Below are positions 8,291 through 17,541 of a DNA stretch of 25,558 nucleotides, in pieces; the first letter of the stretch is position 1, and each line of letters opens with the position of its first letter. The DNA comes from a virus: IMG/VR virus record IMGVR_UViG_3300025102_000257, positions 1 through 25,558 of that record. One strand, given 5' to 3'. The translations under genes were made by a program, and so were the position numbers. The notes under the pieces were generated by a model. That model worked only from the letters and a program-made list of their open reading frames with translations, had not been told where the DNA came from and searched no databases.

Positions 8291-8948
8291 CACTTTTTTC
8301 TTTAGGTATCTCAATAAAATTCATATTCATACTGAAAGACCTTCTTTCACCCTTCGTATAGAAAGGATATACACAATGAAATAGTTGAGAAGGGAATACG
8401 TAAAAGTCTCCTACCTGTGGCTTAACTACAAAGTTTGTGCATGTATATCCTGAAGGAGTACCACTAGCAAACTGTATATGTCCATTGGCAGGATGATGAT
8501 CTTTATAATCTTCTTCCCACTCTTCTTCTATTCCATCTGGCAATTTCAAATACCCTACACATGACAAGCGAGAGCCAGTATGTATGTGTAGAGGATTATA
8601 TTCGTTTTCAAATTGACGAACAAACCAACCGGACACTACTTGTAGTCCATAGTCGTACTTTTCATTATCCATCTTCTTACTGCCCATAGTGTTTCGGTCA
8701 TCTGTATAGGCTTGGTACATACCTATAAATCTACCTAAACCCTCTTGGGCAATTTTAATAGTGTCATCATTAAAAGCTAATTCTTCAGACACTTTACCTA
8801 CTAAATTTTCAGAGTAGTCCTCTAGCCTATTAGACATTTTACTATTTAAGCTATCTACTAACTCTTCAGGCATACGATAGTATCCCATAGTGGGACCAAA
8901 CGGAGCAAGAAGATGAATATCTTTTTCAGGTTTGAATATGATACTCAT
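8280..8948 (-). CDS. Putative 2OG-Fe(II) oxygenase-like protein between scaffold and capsid
   Basis: The 222-residue protein has a C-terminal half in the style of the 2OG-Fe(II) oxygenase family common in marine and T4-like phages: NPLHIHTGSRLSCVGYLKLP (118-137), with H121 and H123 as likely first ligands, then KPQVGDFYVFPSQLFH ending at H191, and R202/R203 before SFSMNMNF. The motif is HxH rather than HxD, which may be a family feature or mean altered activity. Its substrate is unknown. The start ATG at 8948 overlaps the scaffold stop (ATGA), so it is translated with the scaffold. Its position inside the head-assembly block hints that a capsid component could be its target; that is inference. 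Confidence 0.75.
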   Translation of the reverse strand: MSIIFKPEKDIHLLAPFGPTMGYYRMPEELVDSLNSKMSNRLEDYSENLVGKVSEELAFNDDTIKIAQEGLGRFIGMYQAYTDDRNTMGSKKMDNEKYDYGLQVVSGWFVRQFENEYNPLHIHTGSRLSCVGYLKLPDGIEEEWEEDYKDHHPANGHIQFASGTPSGYTCTNFVVKPQVGDFYVFPSQLFHCVYPFYTKGERRSFSMNMNFIEIPKEKSVDI

Positions 8949-9817
8949 CGTGCCGATCCTGACACATCATAAATAAACTTTCCACTACGGATAGCTTCCA
9001 TGATTTCGTCAGCATGTTTTTCGTATTGTTGAGGAGACATACTCTGTACCTCTGATTCTTTCAGGTATGTAGAAGTCTCATTGCCTTGTGGCTTACTTCT
9101 TTTATTTTTTGGCGCAACTGCTTCTGCTGCACTTTTATCGTTCTTACCCTTAGACGGTTTGCTAATTCCTCTATCTCCTTTATAGAGGTCAATTGCTCTT
9201 GCTGCTGATTTTGCGTCATTATCATTCTCATACAGCGCATCCTGTACCCACTTAGGTTGTTCTTCTGCCCACTCGTGAAAATCATCACTGTCACGAATGT
9301 CATCAAAGTCTGGATGCAGACGCATAAGTTCCGCTTCTGCTTTTTCTTTCTTAGCATCATATTGCATTTCATCAATTACCTTCATGCGTTCTTCCAAGCT
9401 ATCTGCTTGTTCTTTCGCTTTTTTAATGGCAATTGTTTCTACAATGGCAGCAACGTCAGGGTAATTCTTAGCCCAACTTTCTAAATCTTCTTCTGACTTA
9501 GGTAGCCTCATTTCTTTTTTTGTTGCGGAACTTAGCTGAGACTTTAATTTATCTATCTCCTCTTTAAATTCCACTGCTTGTTTTTGTTGATGCCTACGAA
9601 GATCAGAGTAACGCTTCTTAAATGTTTTTTCTTCTGCGCTATCTGGTTCCTTATCTTCAGGTTCCGTATCTCCTACTTCCCCTTTTTGTTCTTTCATAAG
9701 CTGTTCAAGTTCTTCCTCATCAATCTTGCGTTTTTCTTCGTTAGTATATTTACGATTTGCAAATGCAACTTTCTTAGGTGACTGCATTTCTTCAGTCATA
9801 ATTTCGGCTTCTGCCAT
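8945..9817 (-). CDS. Capsid scaffolding protein
   Basis: The ATG at 9817 was chosen because AAGGAG lies just upstream; the frame extends further but without a signal. The 290-residue protein is highly charged, Glu/Lys-rich and predicted largely helical, with coiled-coil segments at about 15-75 (NEEKRKIDEEELEQLMKEQK) and 85-160. A basic linker (KPSKGKNDKSAAEAVAPKNK, about 220-245) and a helical C-terminus follow. Low-complexity charged helices directly upstream of the major capsid gene are typical of scaffold proteins that guide procapsid assembly. No protease motif is seen. The next gene, an oxygenase-like protein, overlaps its stop. Confidence 0.85.
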   Translation of the reverse strand: MAEAEIMTEEMQSPKKVAFANRKYTNEEKRKIDEEELEQLMKEQKGEVGDTEPEDKEPDSAEEKTFKKRYSDLRRHQQKQAVEFKEEIDKLKSQLSSATKKEMRLPKSEEDLESWAKNYPDVAAIVETIAIKKAKEQADSLEERMKVIDEMQYDAKKEKAEAELMRLHPDFDDIRDSDDFHEWAEEQPKWVQDALYENDNDAKSAARAIDLYKGDRGISKPSKGKNDKSAAEAVAPKNKRSKPQGNETSTYLKESEVQSMSPQQYEKHADEIMEAIRSGKFIYDVSGSAR

Positions 9818-9924
9818 TTTATTTACTCCTTGTTGGGGCCAACGTAGCCACACCTGTCGGGTGGGGGATGGGTAGGCCAACTGATTGCGGTTAATTTTTT
9901 AAAAGCTAACCCGCTTTGCTTTTC

Positions 9925-12900
9925 TTAATAATACTCATCGTCCATTCCTGTGGGTTCACCAGTAAAGGCTCCTGCTGTTCCTGTAGGATCACGGCCTTTT
10001 TCAATAGCTGTTTCCATAGTTTCTGTACCCGGACCACCATAGCTTTCACCCCTATCAACTGCTGCTTGGAAAGACTCTTGTGCCGCAGCTTGTGCTTGGG
10101 CGAAGGCTTTTTCATTTTTCTCTGCAATTGCTTTTTGATTAGCTAACTCTTTAGCTTTTGTTACCTCTCTCATTAAAGTATTGAAAGATTTTTTCTGACC
10201 TGCGGAAGTTAATGATACTCCATACGTATTTGCTAAAGCCTCTACTGCTTTACTAGCATACGCTTCAGTACGTTTATTTCCTTTTTCATCCACAAAAACA
10301 TCTTTTATTTCGGGGGACTCCATTACTCTATTAATACTTGCTGCTATAACGTTTTGCTTTTGGGGTGACATAGTATGTAACGGGTCTTTGTCCTCATATA
10401 CCCCAGATAGTTGTCCCATTTTTTCTGGGGATGAGAATGTAGCTGTACCACCTCTGAACGCATCTAAAACTCCACCAACAGCGGCGGCTTGTGCGGCTCC
10501 TGATTTAACTTTAGATTCTCCAAATACGCTAAACATTCCGGGTATTCCGTCAGTTAATGGCCCCATAGAATATTCGCTTATAGCTGTACGTAATGGGTTT
10601 GTCAATTCTGCTGCATTGTAACGAATACCTGTATCATCTGAAGTAGCAAAGCTCGGATTAAGGTCATTGTTCTCTCCATCACCTGTTGGTGTTTTTGCTG
10701 TAGGCACGGTAGTTTCCTCTGGTTCAATAGCCTCAACAACGTCTGTAGGAATTGGTACAAAACCTTGTGGGATAGGATAGACAGGCTTACCATCTACAAA
10801 CGGAATAGTCATCTTCTGTCCTGTGTCGTTGTTAATATATTCTTTTAACTCATCATATCTGCCAGTTGTTGTAGGCAAAAGGTCTTCAAATGTAGGCGTT
10901 GACCCTGCTGTCGTAACTGGTGTAGTTGGAGGAGTAAAGCCAGTTTGTAAGGGTTGTCGTTGTTGTAACATTGGTTGGCCTACAGGAATGATAGGTGCTT
11001 GATATGACGGCGGTGTGTATGGAGCAAATTGTGAAGGCTGTTCCATTATACCAAACTGGTTAGGTACAAAACCACCTACATTATACTCTAATTCATCTTC
11101 CATGTCAAGGTCATTAATATCAAATGGCAAATTATCAGGCATGGTAGCCTCTTCGCTGTTACCCATCTGACCCATTGCATCCATACGAGCAAGACCTGCT
11201 TTTGCTTCCTGTCGCAAGTTCATAAGTTTTTCTAGACCGATAAACCTTACTACATCTGCTGGGAATACAAACTCGCCCTCACTAAGTTGTGCAGGAATGT
11301 CATCCCGTACTTCTTCTTGCGTAGAGCCGGGTGGTACATCATTGCCAGACACAGGGTCTATTGTACCGCCTTCGTCCATCAAACCCCCATCTTCAAACAT
11401 GCTCATTTGTTTTTCCATAACTGTGCCGCCCTCATTAAAAGTTGCGGGTCTACCGACCCTATCTGGATTTTCAATTTTTAGTTCTCTAAGTTTGCTGATA
11501 CGTGTTGCACGTTCTGTTGCAGTCTTAGGTAACTTTGGTTTAGCCAAAACTAATGCACCAATCTGAATAACTTCTTCTGCCTCAAAAATTGGCATCATAG
11601 TATCTTTATCATAAAAGAAACTATGTCTTTCAGGATTAAATCCTACCTGAACGTATCCGCTTTTAGGATCAGCTAAATATTTCTGTGCTAGATCAAATGC
11701 CTGTTCATCAGAAAGGTCTTGCCATTCACCTTTCATAGTTGCCATAGGAAATTTTTTAGTTTCATCCTTTGCAATTTTACGGACTTTTTCTGTTGATGTG
11801 CTTATAGAAAAATCTACATTTTTTAAAACAGCAGTACGCGCATAGACATTTCCACCCTTATCGGGAAGTGTTATAGATGCTACCCAAGTATTAAATTTGT
11901 TATACGCAGGAATATCTAAACGAGTATCTAATATAGTTCCTTTTTTAATTTTTTTATTAAGACCTACAATACCTTTTGATGCTTTACTTTTACCTAATGC
12001 CCCAACAGTATTCTTCAATGTAGGAACCATCGTTTGTAAATCTTGTAAAGTGAATTTAGTAGCTGGTTGATTTTCACGTATGTATCTACGAAATTCTGGT
12101 CCAGACATTTCCCCAGATTCTAGTTTCTGCGCTTGCTCTGAAAACTTTCTTGTTTCACGTCTTTTTTCCTCAGTCTTATCTACTTTGTTAACAGGATCAT
12201 CTCGCCACTCTTGTAAAGAGTCTGGATCATCTAAAAACTTTTTAGCATCCTGCTCGTCAGCTTTACGAAACTTTTTTGCAAACACACGAATAGGTTTTGC
12301 TAAAGCATCACCTGCGCCGGGTAGTATACCTACACCCAAAGCAGCAGTTCCTATAGCTGCACTGCCGTAAGAACCCTCTTCAATATAATCTGCCACTTCT
12401 TTAGCAAGCATTGCATCGCCAATAACTGGTGTCATTTCTGCTAGTGATTTTCTATCTGCGGCTATTTCTTCTGCAGTGCGTGTTTCTGTGCGAGGTGAAA
12501 GTATGGACGGAGCATCAAGTCCCATAGACCGCATTTGTTCCTGTGCTTTATCAGAAGGTGTGGGTAGTTCATACTCATCATCTACAACACTATAATCAAT
12601 TTCTCCATCCGCTATACCACCCTTGTTCATTCTTACTGGTGGTATAATTGTTTCTGTTTCTAAATTTTCTAATCCTTTTAACAAGTCTTGTTTATTAGCT
12701 TCGCGGTTTTTAATTGTATCTGCGTCATCTTCTTCGGAAGAAAACATATCCACAAATTTTTCAAACAAACTTGGTTGCTCTGGTTTGTCAGCAGGTAAAT
12801 CAATTACAGGAATGGCATCTGTTGTTTCAGGTGCTATGTCCATAGTCTGAATAGAAGGTCTATCTACAAGAAGACTTTCCATCTGTTGTTTCTGTTCGTC

Positions 12901-13698
12901 CCTATCAGCCGCTTCAACATTTCTTTGAAACTCTTCCTGTTCCACTGTCTCAAGCATATCTGTAGTGCCAGCCTCTACTACATCACTGTCTTGTGCATCA
13001 GGTGCAGGTTTTGTTGTTGGTTTTAGCTGGGTGGCTGGTTTAACATTATCTTCAAGTGTTGCTACAGGTTCTATCGTCATACCCGCTACTGTAATAGTTC
13101 CGGGTTTTGTTGTACTATGCAATGACTGTGAAACATATGATATGGGTATTGCCGGACCATCTGACAGAGTGTATGTTACTTTTGCAGACTGTTGTTTATT
13201 GTTTTGGTTTATGGCATTTATACTTGTGATAGTAGGAATGTTTAAATCTTTAGCTGCCATATTATAAAACATTGCACGGCGTAATGCAATACCTTTTGTT
13301 GGGCGTTCCCCTTTTCTTTTTGGATCATACGCACCAATTGCATCTAACGATTGTTTTATAGCTGTTTCATAATTTCCTGATGTAAGAGCCTTAAAATATT
13401 TTGGAGCTTTATGGTTTAAGCTACCCATATTAAATTGAATGTCTAGTGAATTAAATTTCATAGGTAAAGGAAGATTATCCCAATCAACTCCCATCCTTTT
13501 TAACTCATCTATATTTTTTTGTGCAACAGCTTTTGCAAGACCCTTGGGATCACCCTCGTAATCTTCCTCTTTAACACCTAATAAATCTTTAACACCATAT
13601 TCTCTGGTTGCCATACCAGTTACTGTATCGCCACCTTCAGCACCTTCGCTAGTAGCAAGCGTATTTAGATATGCATCTAAAAACTTATCATTATCCAT
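9925..13698 (-). CDS. Large multidomain virion/ejection-type protein with muramidase-like N-terminus
   Basis: This 1257-residue protein is the largest in the window. Residues about 10-150 look like a muramidase-type domain (SEGAEGG... TVTG, FNSLDIQFNMGSL, ALRRAMFYN). Residues 394-480 include a Gly/Ala-rich hydrophobic stretch (GSAAIGTAALGVGILPGAGD) that could insert in membranes. Residues about 585-722 (TRLDIPAYNKFNTWVASITL, RHSFFYDKD, EEVIQIGALVLAK) resemble an associated domain of very large phage polyproteins. Residues 757-850 carry GG-rich motifs, then a block I recognise from many marine phages (DPVSGNDVPPG, IPAQLSEGEFVFPADVVRFI). The rest is Pro/Thr- and Ala/Glu-rich. A role in DNA ejection through the cell wall is likely but unproven. 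Its start overlaps the upstream gene by 8 bp. Confidence 0.8.
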   Translation of the reverse strand: MDNDKFLDAYLNTLATSEGAEGGDTVTGMATREYGVKDLLGVKEEDYEGDPKGLAKAVAQKNIDELKRMGVDWDNLPLPMKFNSLDIQFNMGSLNHKAPKYFKALTSGNYETAIKQSLDAIGAYDPKRKGERPTKGIALRRAMFYNMAAKDLNIPTITSINAINQNNKQQSAKVTYTLSDGPAIPISYVSQSLHSTTKPGTITVAGMTIEPVATLEDNVKPATQLKPTTKPAPDAQDSDVVEAGTTDMLETVEQEEFQRNVEAADRDEQKQQMESLLVDRPSIQTMDIAPETTDAIPVIDLPADKPEQPSLFEKFVDMFSSEEDDADTIKNREANKQDLLKGLENLETETIIPPVRMNKGGIADGEIDYSVVDDEYELPTPSDKAQEQMRSMGLDAPSILSPRTETRTAEEIAADRKSLAEMTPVIGDAMLAKEVADYIEEGSYGSAAIGTAALGVGILPGAGDALAKPIRVFAKKFRKADEQDAKKFLDDPDSLQEWRDDPVNKVDKTEEKRRETRKFSEQAQKLESGEMSGPEFRRYIRENQPATKFTLQDLQTMVPTLKNTVGALGKSKASKGIVGLNKKIKKGTILDTRLDIPAYNKFNTWVASITLPDKGGNVYARTAVLKNVDFSISTSTEKVRKIAKDETKKFPMATMKGEWQDLSDEQAFDLAQKYLADPKSGYVQVGFNPERHSFFYDKDTMMPIFEAEEVIQIGALVLAKPKLPKTATERATRISKLRELKIENPDRVGRPATFNEGGTVMEKQMSMFEDGGLMDEGGTIDPVSGNDVPPGSTQEEVRDDIPAQLSEGEFVFPADVVRFIGLEKLMNLRQEAKAGLARMDAMGQMGNSEEATMPDNLPFDINDLDMEDELEYNVGGFVPNQFGIMEQPSQFAPYTPPSYQAPIIPVGQPMLQQRQPLQTGFTPPTTPVTTAGSTPTFEDLLPTTTGRYDELKEYINNDTGQKMTIPFVDGKPVYPIPQGFVPIPTDVVEAIEPEETTVPTAKTPTGDGENNDLNPSFATSDDTGIRYNAAELTNPLRTAISEYSMGPLTDGIPGMFSVFGESKVKSGAAQAAAVGGVLDAFRGGTATFSSPEKMGQLSGVYEDKDPLHTMSPQKQNVIAASINRVMESPEIKDVFVDEKGNKRTEAYASKAVEALANTYGVSLTSAGQKKSFNTLMREVTKAKELANQKAIAEKNEKAFAQAQAAAQESFQAAVDRGESYGGPGTETMETAIEKGRDPTGTAGAFTGEPTGMDDEYY

Positions 13699-13915
13699 CT
13701 AGTTCACTCACTTCATCTCTAAGACGTTGCACTTTACGCAACGCAGTTATAGAACCCTGCGCACGTGAAATGTCTGTAATATTATTAGATTGCTCTAATG
13801 TTTTTCTATGTGTATCAATTAATGCATCTAAATAATTATTGAAGTGCGTCCATTGGCGGTTGTTGCCCACCAACGGCTTCAGCTTGCTGTACAGTTCCTT
13901 GTCCACCATTTCCAC
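13691..13915 (-). CDS. Small helical protein overlapping the portal gene
   Basis: The 74-residue protein (MEMVDKELYSKLKPLVGNNR) is helical and charged, with RKTLEQSNNITDISRAQGSI and LRKVQRLRDEVSEL suggesting a coiled coil. I recognise the pattern ELYxxLxPLVxNxxxW...LxxxRKxLEQ from small genes that follow portal genes in podovirus-type phages; its function is not known to me, though a head-tail accessory role fits. Its first 80 bases lie inside the portal gene in another frame, so the last 27 portal codons are read in two frames. The downstream stop overlaps the start of the large multidomain gene by 8 bp. Confidence 0.8.
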   Translation of the reverse strand: MEMVDKELYSKLKPLVGNNRQWTHFNNYLDALIDTHRKTLEQSNNITDISRAQGSITALRKVQRLRDEVSELDG

Positions 13916-15971
13916 TAAATCCTTGTTCGCCCGGTACAGGTACTTGTCCTGTCCCTATATTACCACCACCTGCACCAGTTGGGTCCATTACATCAGCACC
14001 TGCTGGCGCACCTTGGCCTTCAGGTAATGGGGCTTGGAACCCTTTCATAATCTCTGCTTGCAGTGCAGCTTCATTCATATTGTTCACAACCTTATCGGGG
14101 TCAAGGTCCATAGACTTTGCAATCTCTGTGATTACATATTGGAATTTAGCAAATGGCGCAAGTGCAGGATTACTTGCAATCTGCAAGAACTGCATTAAAC
14201 GTTGACTCCGTATTTCATTTGCCATCAGGCTTTCAGTTCCACGTGCTTTAACTTCTAAATCGCCTTTTAGTTCTGCATCAAAGTCAAACTGCATGTTGAA
14301 TCTAAATAAACCCTCACCAAGGGGACGAAGTAAATAATCATCTACATTCTTAATAACACTCTTGATAGAACCTTGTGCCGCACCCATGAGCATAGAGATG
14401 CCTGATGCTGTACGTCCTACACCAGATACACCTGTCTGACCGTGTGCAAAAGATGGAAAGCCTGTACTCTCATCTGCCAGCACCCTTGCTTTATCAAACA
14501 TCATCATGTTTTCTTGTGATACATTTGGATACTTTGTACCAAAGATAGCCTGACCCGGTGCGCCACCTTGTCTACGGAATACCTTACCCGGATATAGTGT
14601 AAGGTCTTGCCCCGGCACTAGATTAGTTTCATCTACTTCAACCAGCAAGTTACCAGATAATACAGCATTGTCAACCGCCATACGCATAAAGCCATTCATC
14701 AATGTCTGTGTATCATCCATATTTTCTGCTATACCTACACCAAAGAAGGAGTATGGGTTCAGTTCGTATGGAGCAGCCATGTACGGAATTTTTGATGGCT
14801 TGAACGGATTAAGCACAAGACGAATTAGCTTGCCATTACAAATCCATGCATTAGCTTGTAATTCATCAAAGTCTTCTAGTTCTTTAGGTATATCTACTTC
14901 TTGTTCAAGAAGCATAGCGACATCCATCATACCCCAATATTCAAGAACCTCAAAACGATCAATGCCATGCTCTGGTGCATAGTCTGACAAGTCATCTTCC
15001 CAATACTTTTTGGTATAGCTTTCACCAAAAGAAATAGCATCATCAATGACAGATGACCGGAAGTATGGGCGGCGTTTTAAGGAACGCAGTTGTGTACGAG
15101 ACATTTTATGTCGTTCAATTACGTACTGTGCCTCATCCATGTTGTTGGCATCAGGATCAGGATAAAAGTTCCAAACAGAAACGTGAGATATTTGTGGTAC
15201 GGTTTTAAATACAGGATCATACTCACCATTGTCATCCCAATTAGGATACTCTTTGTCAACAGCAAATGGACCTTTCATAACTCCTGTGCCGAATAGTGAC
15301 ATCTCAAATGCCGTACTACGAAGATACTTAGTTGCACTTGACTCCTCAAGCTGGTCATGTATCTTCTTCTGCATTTTTTTAGCAGCAATCATTGCTGGGC
15401 TAAATGTTATGGAAGTTGGTGTTGCGCCCGGTCCTTCTTTTAGTTTGTCTTTTACAGGGTCTAGCTTTTCTTGAAGTGGGCCTAGTTTATCCATCAAAGT
15501 TTTTTCTGTTGAACCAGCAGGTAAACCCAAGCCATCACCTGCAAAACCATACGGGTTCTGAAGGTCATCAATTCCTACAGATTGTTCTGGAGCTTGTGGG
15601 TCAAAGTGTACACTATCTACTACACCTTCAGGAAGTTCCGTAGGTTCAATAGAAAGCGGAAAGCGATTGTTGGCAAAGAGTACATCGGTAATTTGTCCAT
15701 ATGCTGCCAATGTTTTTGTTTTGGTGATTTTAATAAATACACGGGACTTCTCCGTTTCAGTGAACTGAACATCTGGTGAGTACAAACCACGATAATTCCG
15801 ATATGCTCTAAGCCAGCGTTCTTCATCTTGATACCTATAGTCTTCTGCTTTATGGTATCTACCTTCAATAAAGCCAATGATAGAAGACACGTTAGCATCT
15901 TCAGTTGCACTATCATCTGTATCGTCTAGCGCAATTGAATCATCTTCCATTAAAATTTCTTCTTCAGCCAT
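13836..15971 (-). CDS. Portal protein
   Basis: I chose the ATG at 15971 (711 residues, MAEEEILMEDDSIALDD) because AAGGAA precedes it at good spacing. Portal-type features are: an N-terminal helix with YRYQDEERWLRAYRNYRGLY, SVWNFYPDPDANNMDEAQYV, the PYMAAPYELNPYSFFGVGIA segment, a long channel-forming helix (DDTQTLMNGFMRMAVDNAVL), and GRTASGISMLMGAAQGSIKS. The length is at the upper end for podovirus portals. The C-terminal 60 residues are Gly/Gln/Pro-rich and overlap the next gene. It forms the dodecameric DNA channel at one capsid vertex and docks the terminase, whose gene ends 10 bp upstream. Confidence 0.93.
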   Translation of the reverse strand: MAEEEILMEDDSIALDDTDDSATEDANVSSIIGFIEGRYHKAEDYRYQDEERWLRAYRNYRGLYSPDVQFTETEKSRVFIKITKTKTLAAYGQITDVLFANNRFPLSIEPTELPEGVVDSVHFDPQAPEQSVGIDDLQNPYGFAGDGLGLPAGSTEKTLMDKLGPLQEKLDPVKDKLKEGPGATPTSITFSPAMIAAKKMQKKIHDQLEESSATKYLRSTAFEMSLFGTGVMKGPFAVDKEYPNWDDNGEYDPVFKTVPQISHVSVWNFYPDPDANNMDEAQYVIERHKMSRTQLRSLKRRPYFRSSVIDDAISFGESYTKKYWEDDLSDYAPEHGIDRFEVLEYWGMMDVAMLLEQEVDIPKELEDFDELQANAWICNGKLIRLVLNPFKPSKIPYMAAPYELNPYSFFGVGIAENMDDTQTLMNGFMRMAVDNAVLSGNLLVEVDETNLVPGQDLTLYPGKVFRRQGGAPGQAIFGTKYPNVSQENMMMFDKARVLADESTGFPSFAHGQTGVSGVGRTASGISMLMGAAQGSIKSVIKNVDDYLLRPLGEGLFRFNMQFDFDAELKGDLEVKARGTESLMANEIRSQRLMQFLQIASNPALAPFAKFQYVITEIAKSMDLDPDKVVNNMNEAALQAEIMKGFQAPLPEGQGAPAGADVMDPTGAGGGNIGTGQVPVPGEQGFSGNGGQGTVQQAEAVGGQQPPMDALQ

Positions 15972-15981
15972 TTTAAGTTCC

Positions 15982-17541
15982 TTAATATCCAAATGTTGAA
16001 TCTGCTACTCGCATACCCGTACCCGGCCTACCTTGCGGGTCGTAGTCAAAAATACTAAACCTTGGTCTGGACATAATGCCGTACCGGAGGGCGTCATAAA
16101 GATGGTCTTCAGAGTGTGTATCAATATCCTCTGGATTCTTTTTATCAAGAGGAAGTGCTGGTATCTGAGATATAATGTTTGTACAATTATTAAAGAACAC
16201 AAGTCTTGGTTCCTCCGTATACTCATCTATCTGTAGCCGTCTGTGTATTTCATTTTTGCCAGCCACTCGGCTTCCTCTACTTCTATCAGATGGACGCCAT
16301 CTGCATCCCTTCATAATCATTTGCTCTGCAAGGCTAGGGCCAGTATCACCACGCTTATGCCAAAGAGAACTATCAAGAACACCATACTTAATGTTACCAT
16401 CCCCAGCTTCCAACTCAAGTATTTGATCTGCCAAATCTGTCGCCAGAACTTTAGAAACGTAATGCTCCCTATATACAATAAGCTGTTCAGCAGGATTAAC
16501 AGCAAACCAAACAACGCCACTGTATGAACCATAACCATAATCACAAGCCCGAAACTTAACCCAATTATTAGGAATGGGGAAAGGATCAACCACATGCACA
16601 TTACGGTCAAACTCCGTAAAGGCTGCACCTTCTTTAATATCCCAATCACCCTCTAGTAATTGACGCCGTTGTTGTTCTGGCATGGACAGAAGCATTGCTT
16701 CGTAGTCACCCGACTCTGCCAAATAAGGATTGTCAGATAGTCTTGCTGGGATAAACCTCCTTTTGAAAAGAGATTTACCAGCCTTTGCGTGTCCTGCGGG
16801 ATACCGCAAGACCTCTCCTGTTTCAGAATCTGTCGCATCGAAAGACCTATTATATGGTGCAGGGTCGATGAACATTTTCTTGACCCACTGATGTCCCCGT
16901 CCACCGGGGTTAGTCGTAGCCCTCATAAAGATGGGCAAATCTGTTGCAGTGGACCTTAGACGTGAACGCATGTAGTTCCATGCATATGGGGTAGCCCATT
17001 GGGTTAGTTCGTCAAACCCTATCCAGCTAAACGCCAGACCCTGATAGCGCAAGACATCATCATCCCTATCTAGATATGACATCCACAATCTTGCGCCAGA
17101 TGGTGCAGTCCACTGCATCTTACGTTCTGACCACTTGATACCCGGCCAGATTTTTGGGTACAACTCCTGCGACTTGAATATAAGTTCACGCAGTTCCTCT
17201 GTTGTATGCCGAAGCAGCAGTCCACTAAACTGTGGATGCCCCATGTAACGTAGTGGGTCTGCAAGCATGGCGTAGCTTTTACCACCCCCTGCACTTCCAC
17301 CATATAACACTTCTCGTTCTGCAGCAGCTAGAAACTCTGTTTGTGGACCCGCATTTGGTTTGAACAATACATTGGCATGTTCTTCTATTGCCTCTGTTTC
17401 ATATGAAACATCTTGTATTTCAACCGTTGGCTTTGGAGCCGACTCTTTCTTCTTCAAGGGCTTTCGCTTTGGCGATTGCCTTTTCCGCATATTCTGCCCA
17501 CTTGCGGAGGCTTCTAGCTTGGTTCTTACGATGTTTTTCAT
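15982..17541 (-). CDS. terL: Terminase large subunit (ATPase and nuclease)
   Basis: The 519-residue protein has all packaging-motor motifs: Walker A GGSAGGGKS (81-89, K88), Walker B WIGFDE (173-178, E178 catalytic), and coupling motif TTN (209-211). The C-terminal RNase H-like nuclease has acidic residues D334 (ACDYGYG), D390 (VLDSS) and D483 (LYDALRYG). It cuts and pumps concatemeric DNA into procapsids. The first 60 residues are basic (RKRQSPKRKPLKKK) and their DNA overlaps the upstream gene by 122 bp. An alternative ATG at 17490 would shorten the overlap to 71 bp; neither start has a strong ribosome-binding site. Confidence 0.95.
   Translation of the reverse strand: MKNIVRTKLEASASGQNMRKRQSPKRKPLKKKESAPKPTVEIQDVSYETEAIEEHANVLFKPNAGPQTEFLAAAEREVLYGGSAGGGKSYAMLADPLRYMGHPQFSGLLLRHTTEELRELIFKSQELYPKIWPGIKWSERKMQWTAPSGARLWMSYLDRDDDVLRYQGLAFSWIGFDELTQWATPYAWNYMRSRLRSTATDLPIFMRATTNPGGRGHQWVKKMFIDPAPYNRSFDATDSETGEVLRYPAGHAKAGKSLFKRRFIPARLSDNPYLAESGDYEAMLLSMPEQQRRQLLEGDWDIKEGAAFTEFDRNVHVVDPFPIPNNWVKFRACDYGYGSYSGVVWFAVNPAEQLIVYREHYVSKVLATDLADQILELEAGDGNIKYGVLDSSLWHKRGDTGPSLAEQMIMKGCRWRPSDRSRGSRVAGKNEIHRRLQIDEYTEEPRLVFFNNCTNIISQIPALPLDKKNPEDIDTHSEDHLYDALRYGIMSRPRFSIFDYDPQGRPGTGMRVADSTFGY

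Noticed and set aside
9818-9924. Gap before the scaffold gene as a terminator or promoter
   Set aside because: It holds direct GGCCAAC repeats and the scaffold ribosome-binding site, but no good hairpin with T tract and no promoter boxes.
16175-16649. Long overlapping frames on both strands inside terL
   Set aside because: TerL motifs cover the same DNA with the correct order and spacing; the other frames have no recognisable pattern.
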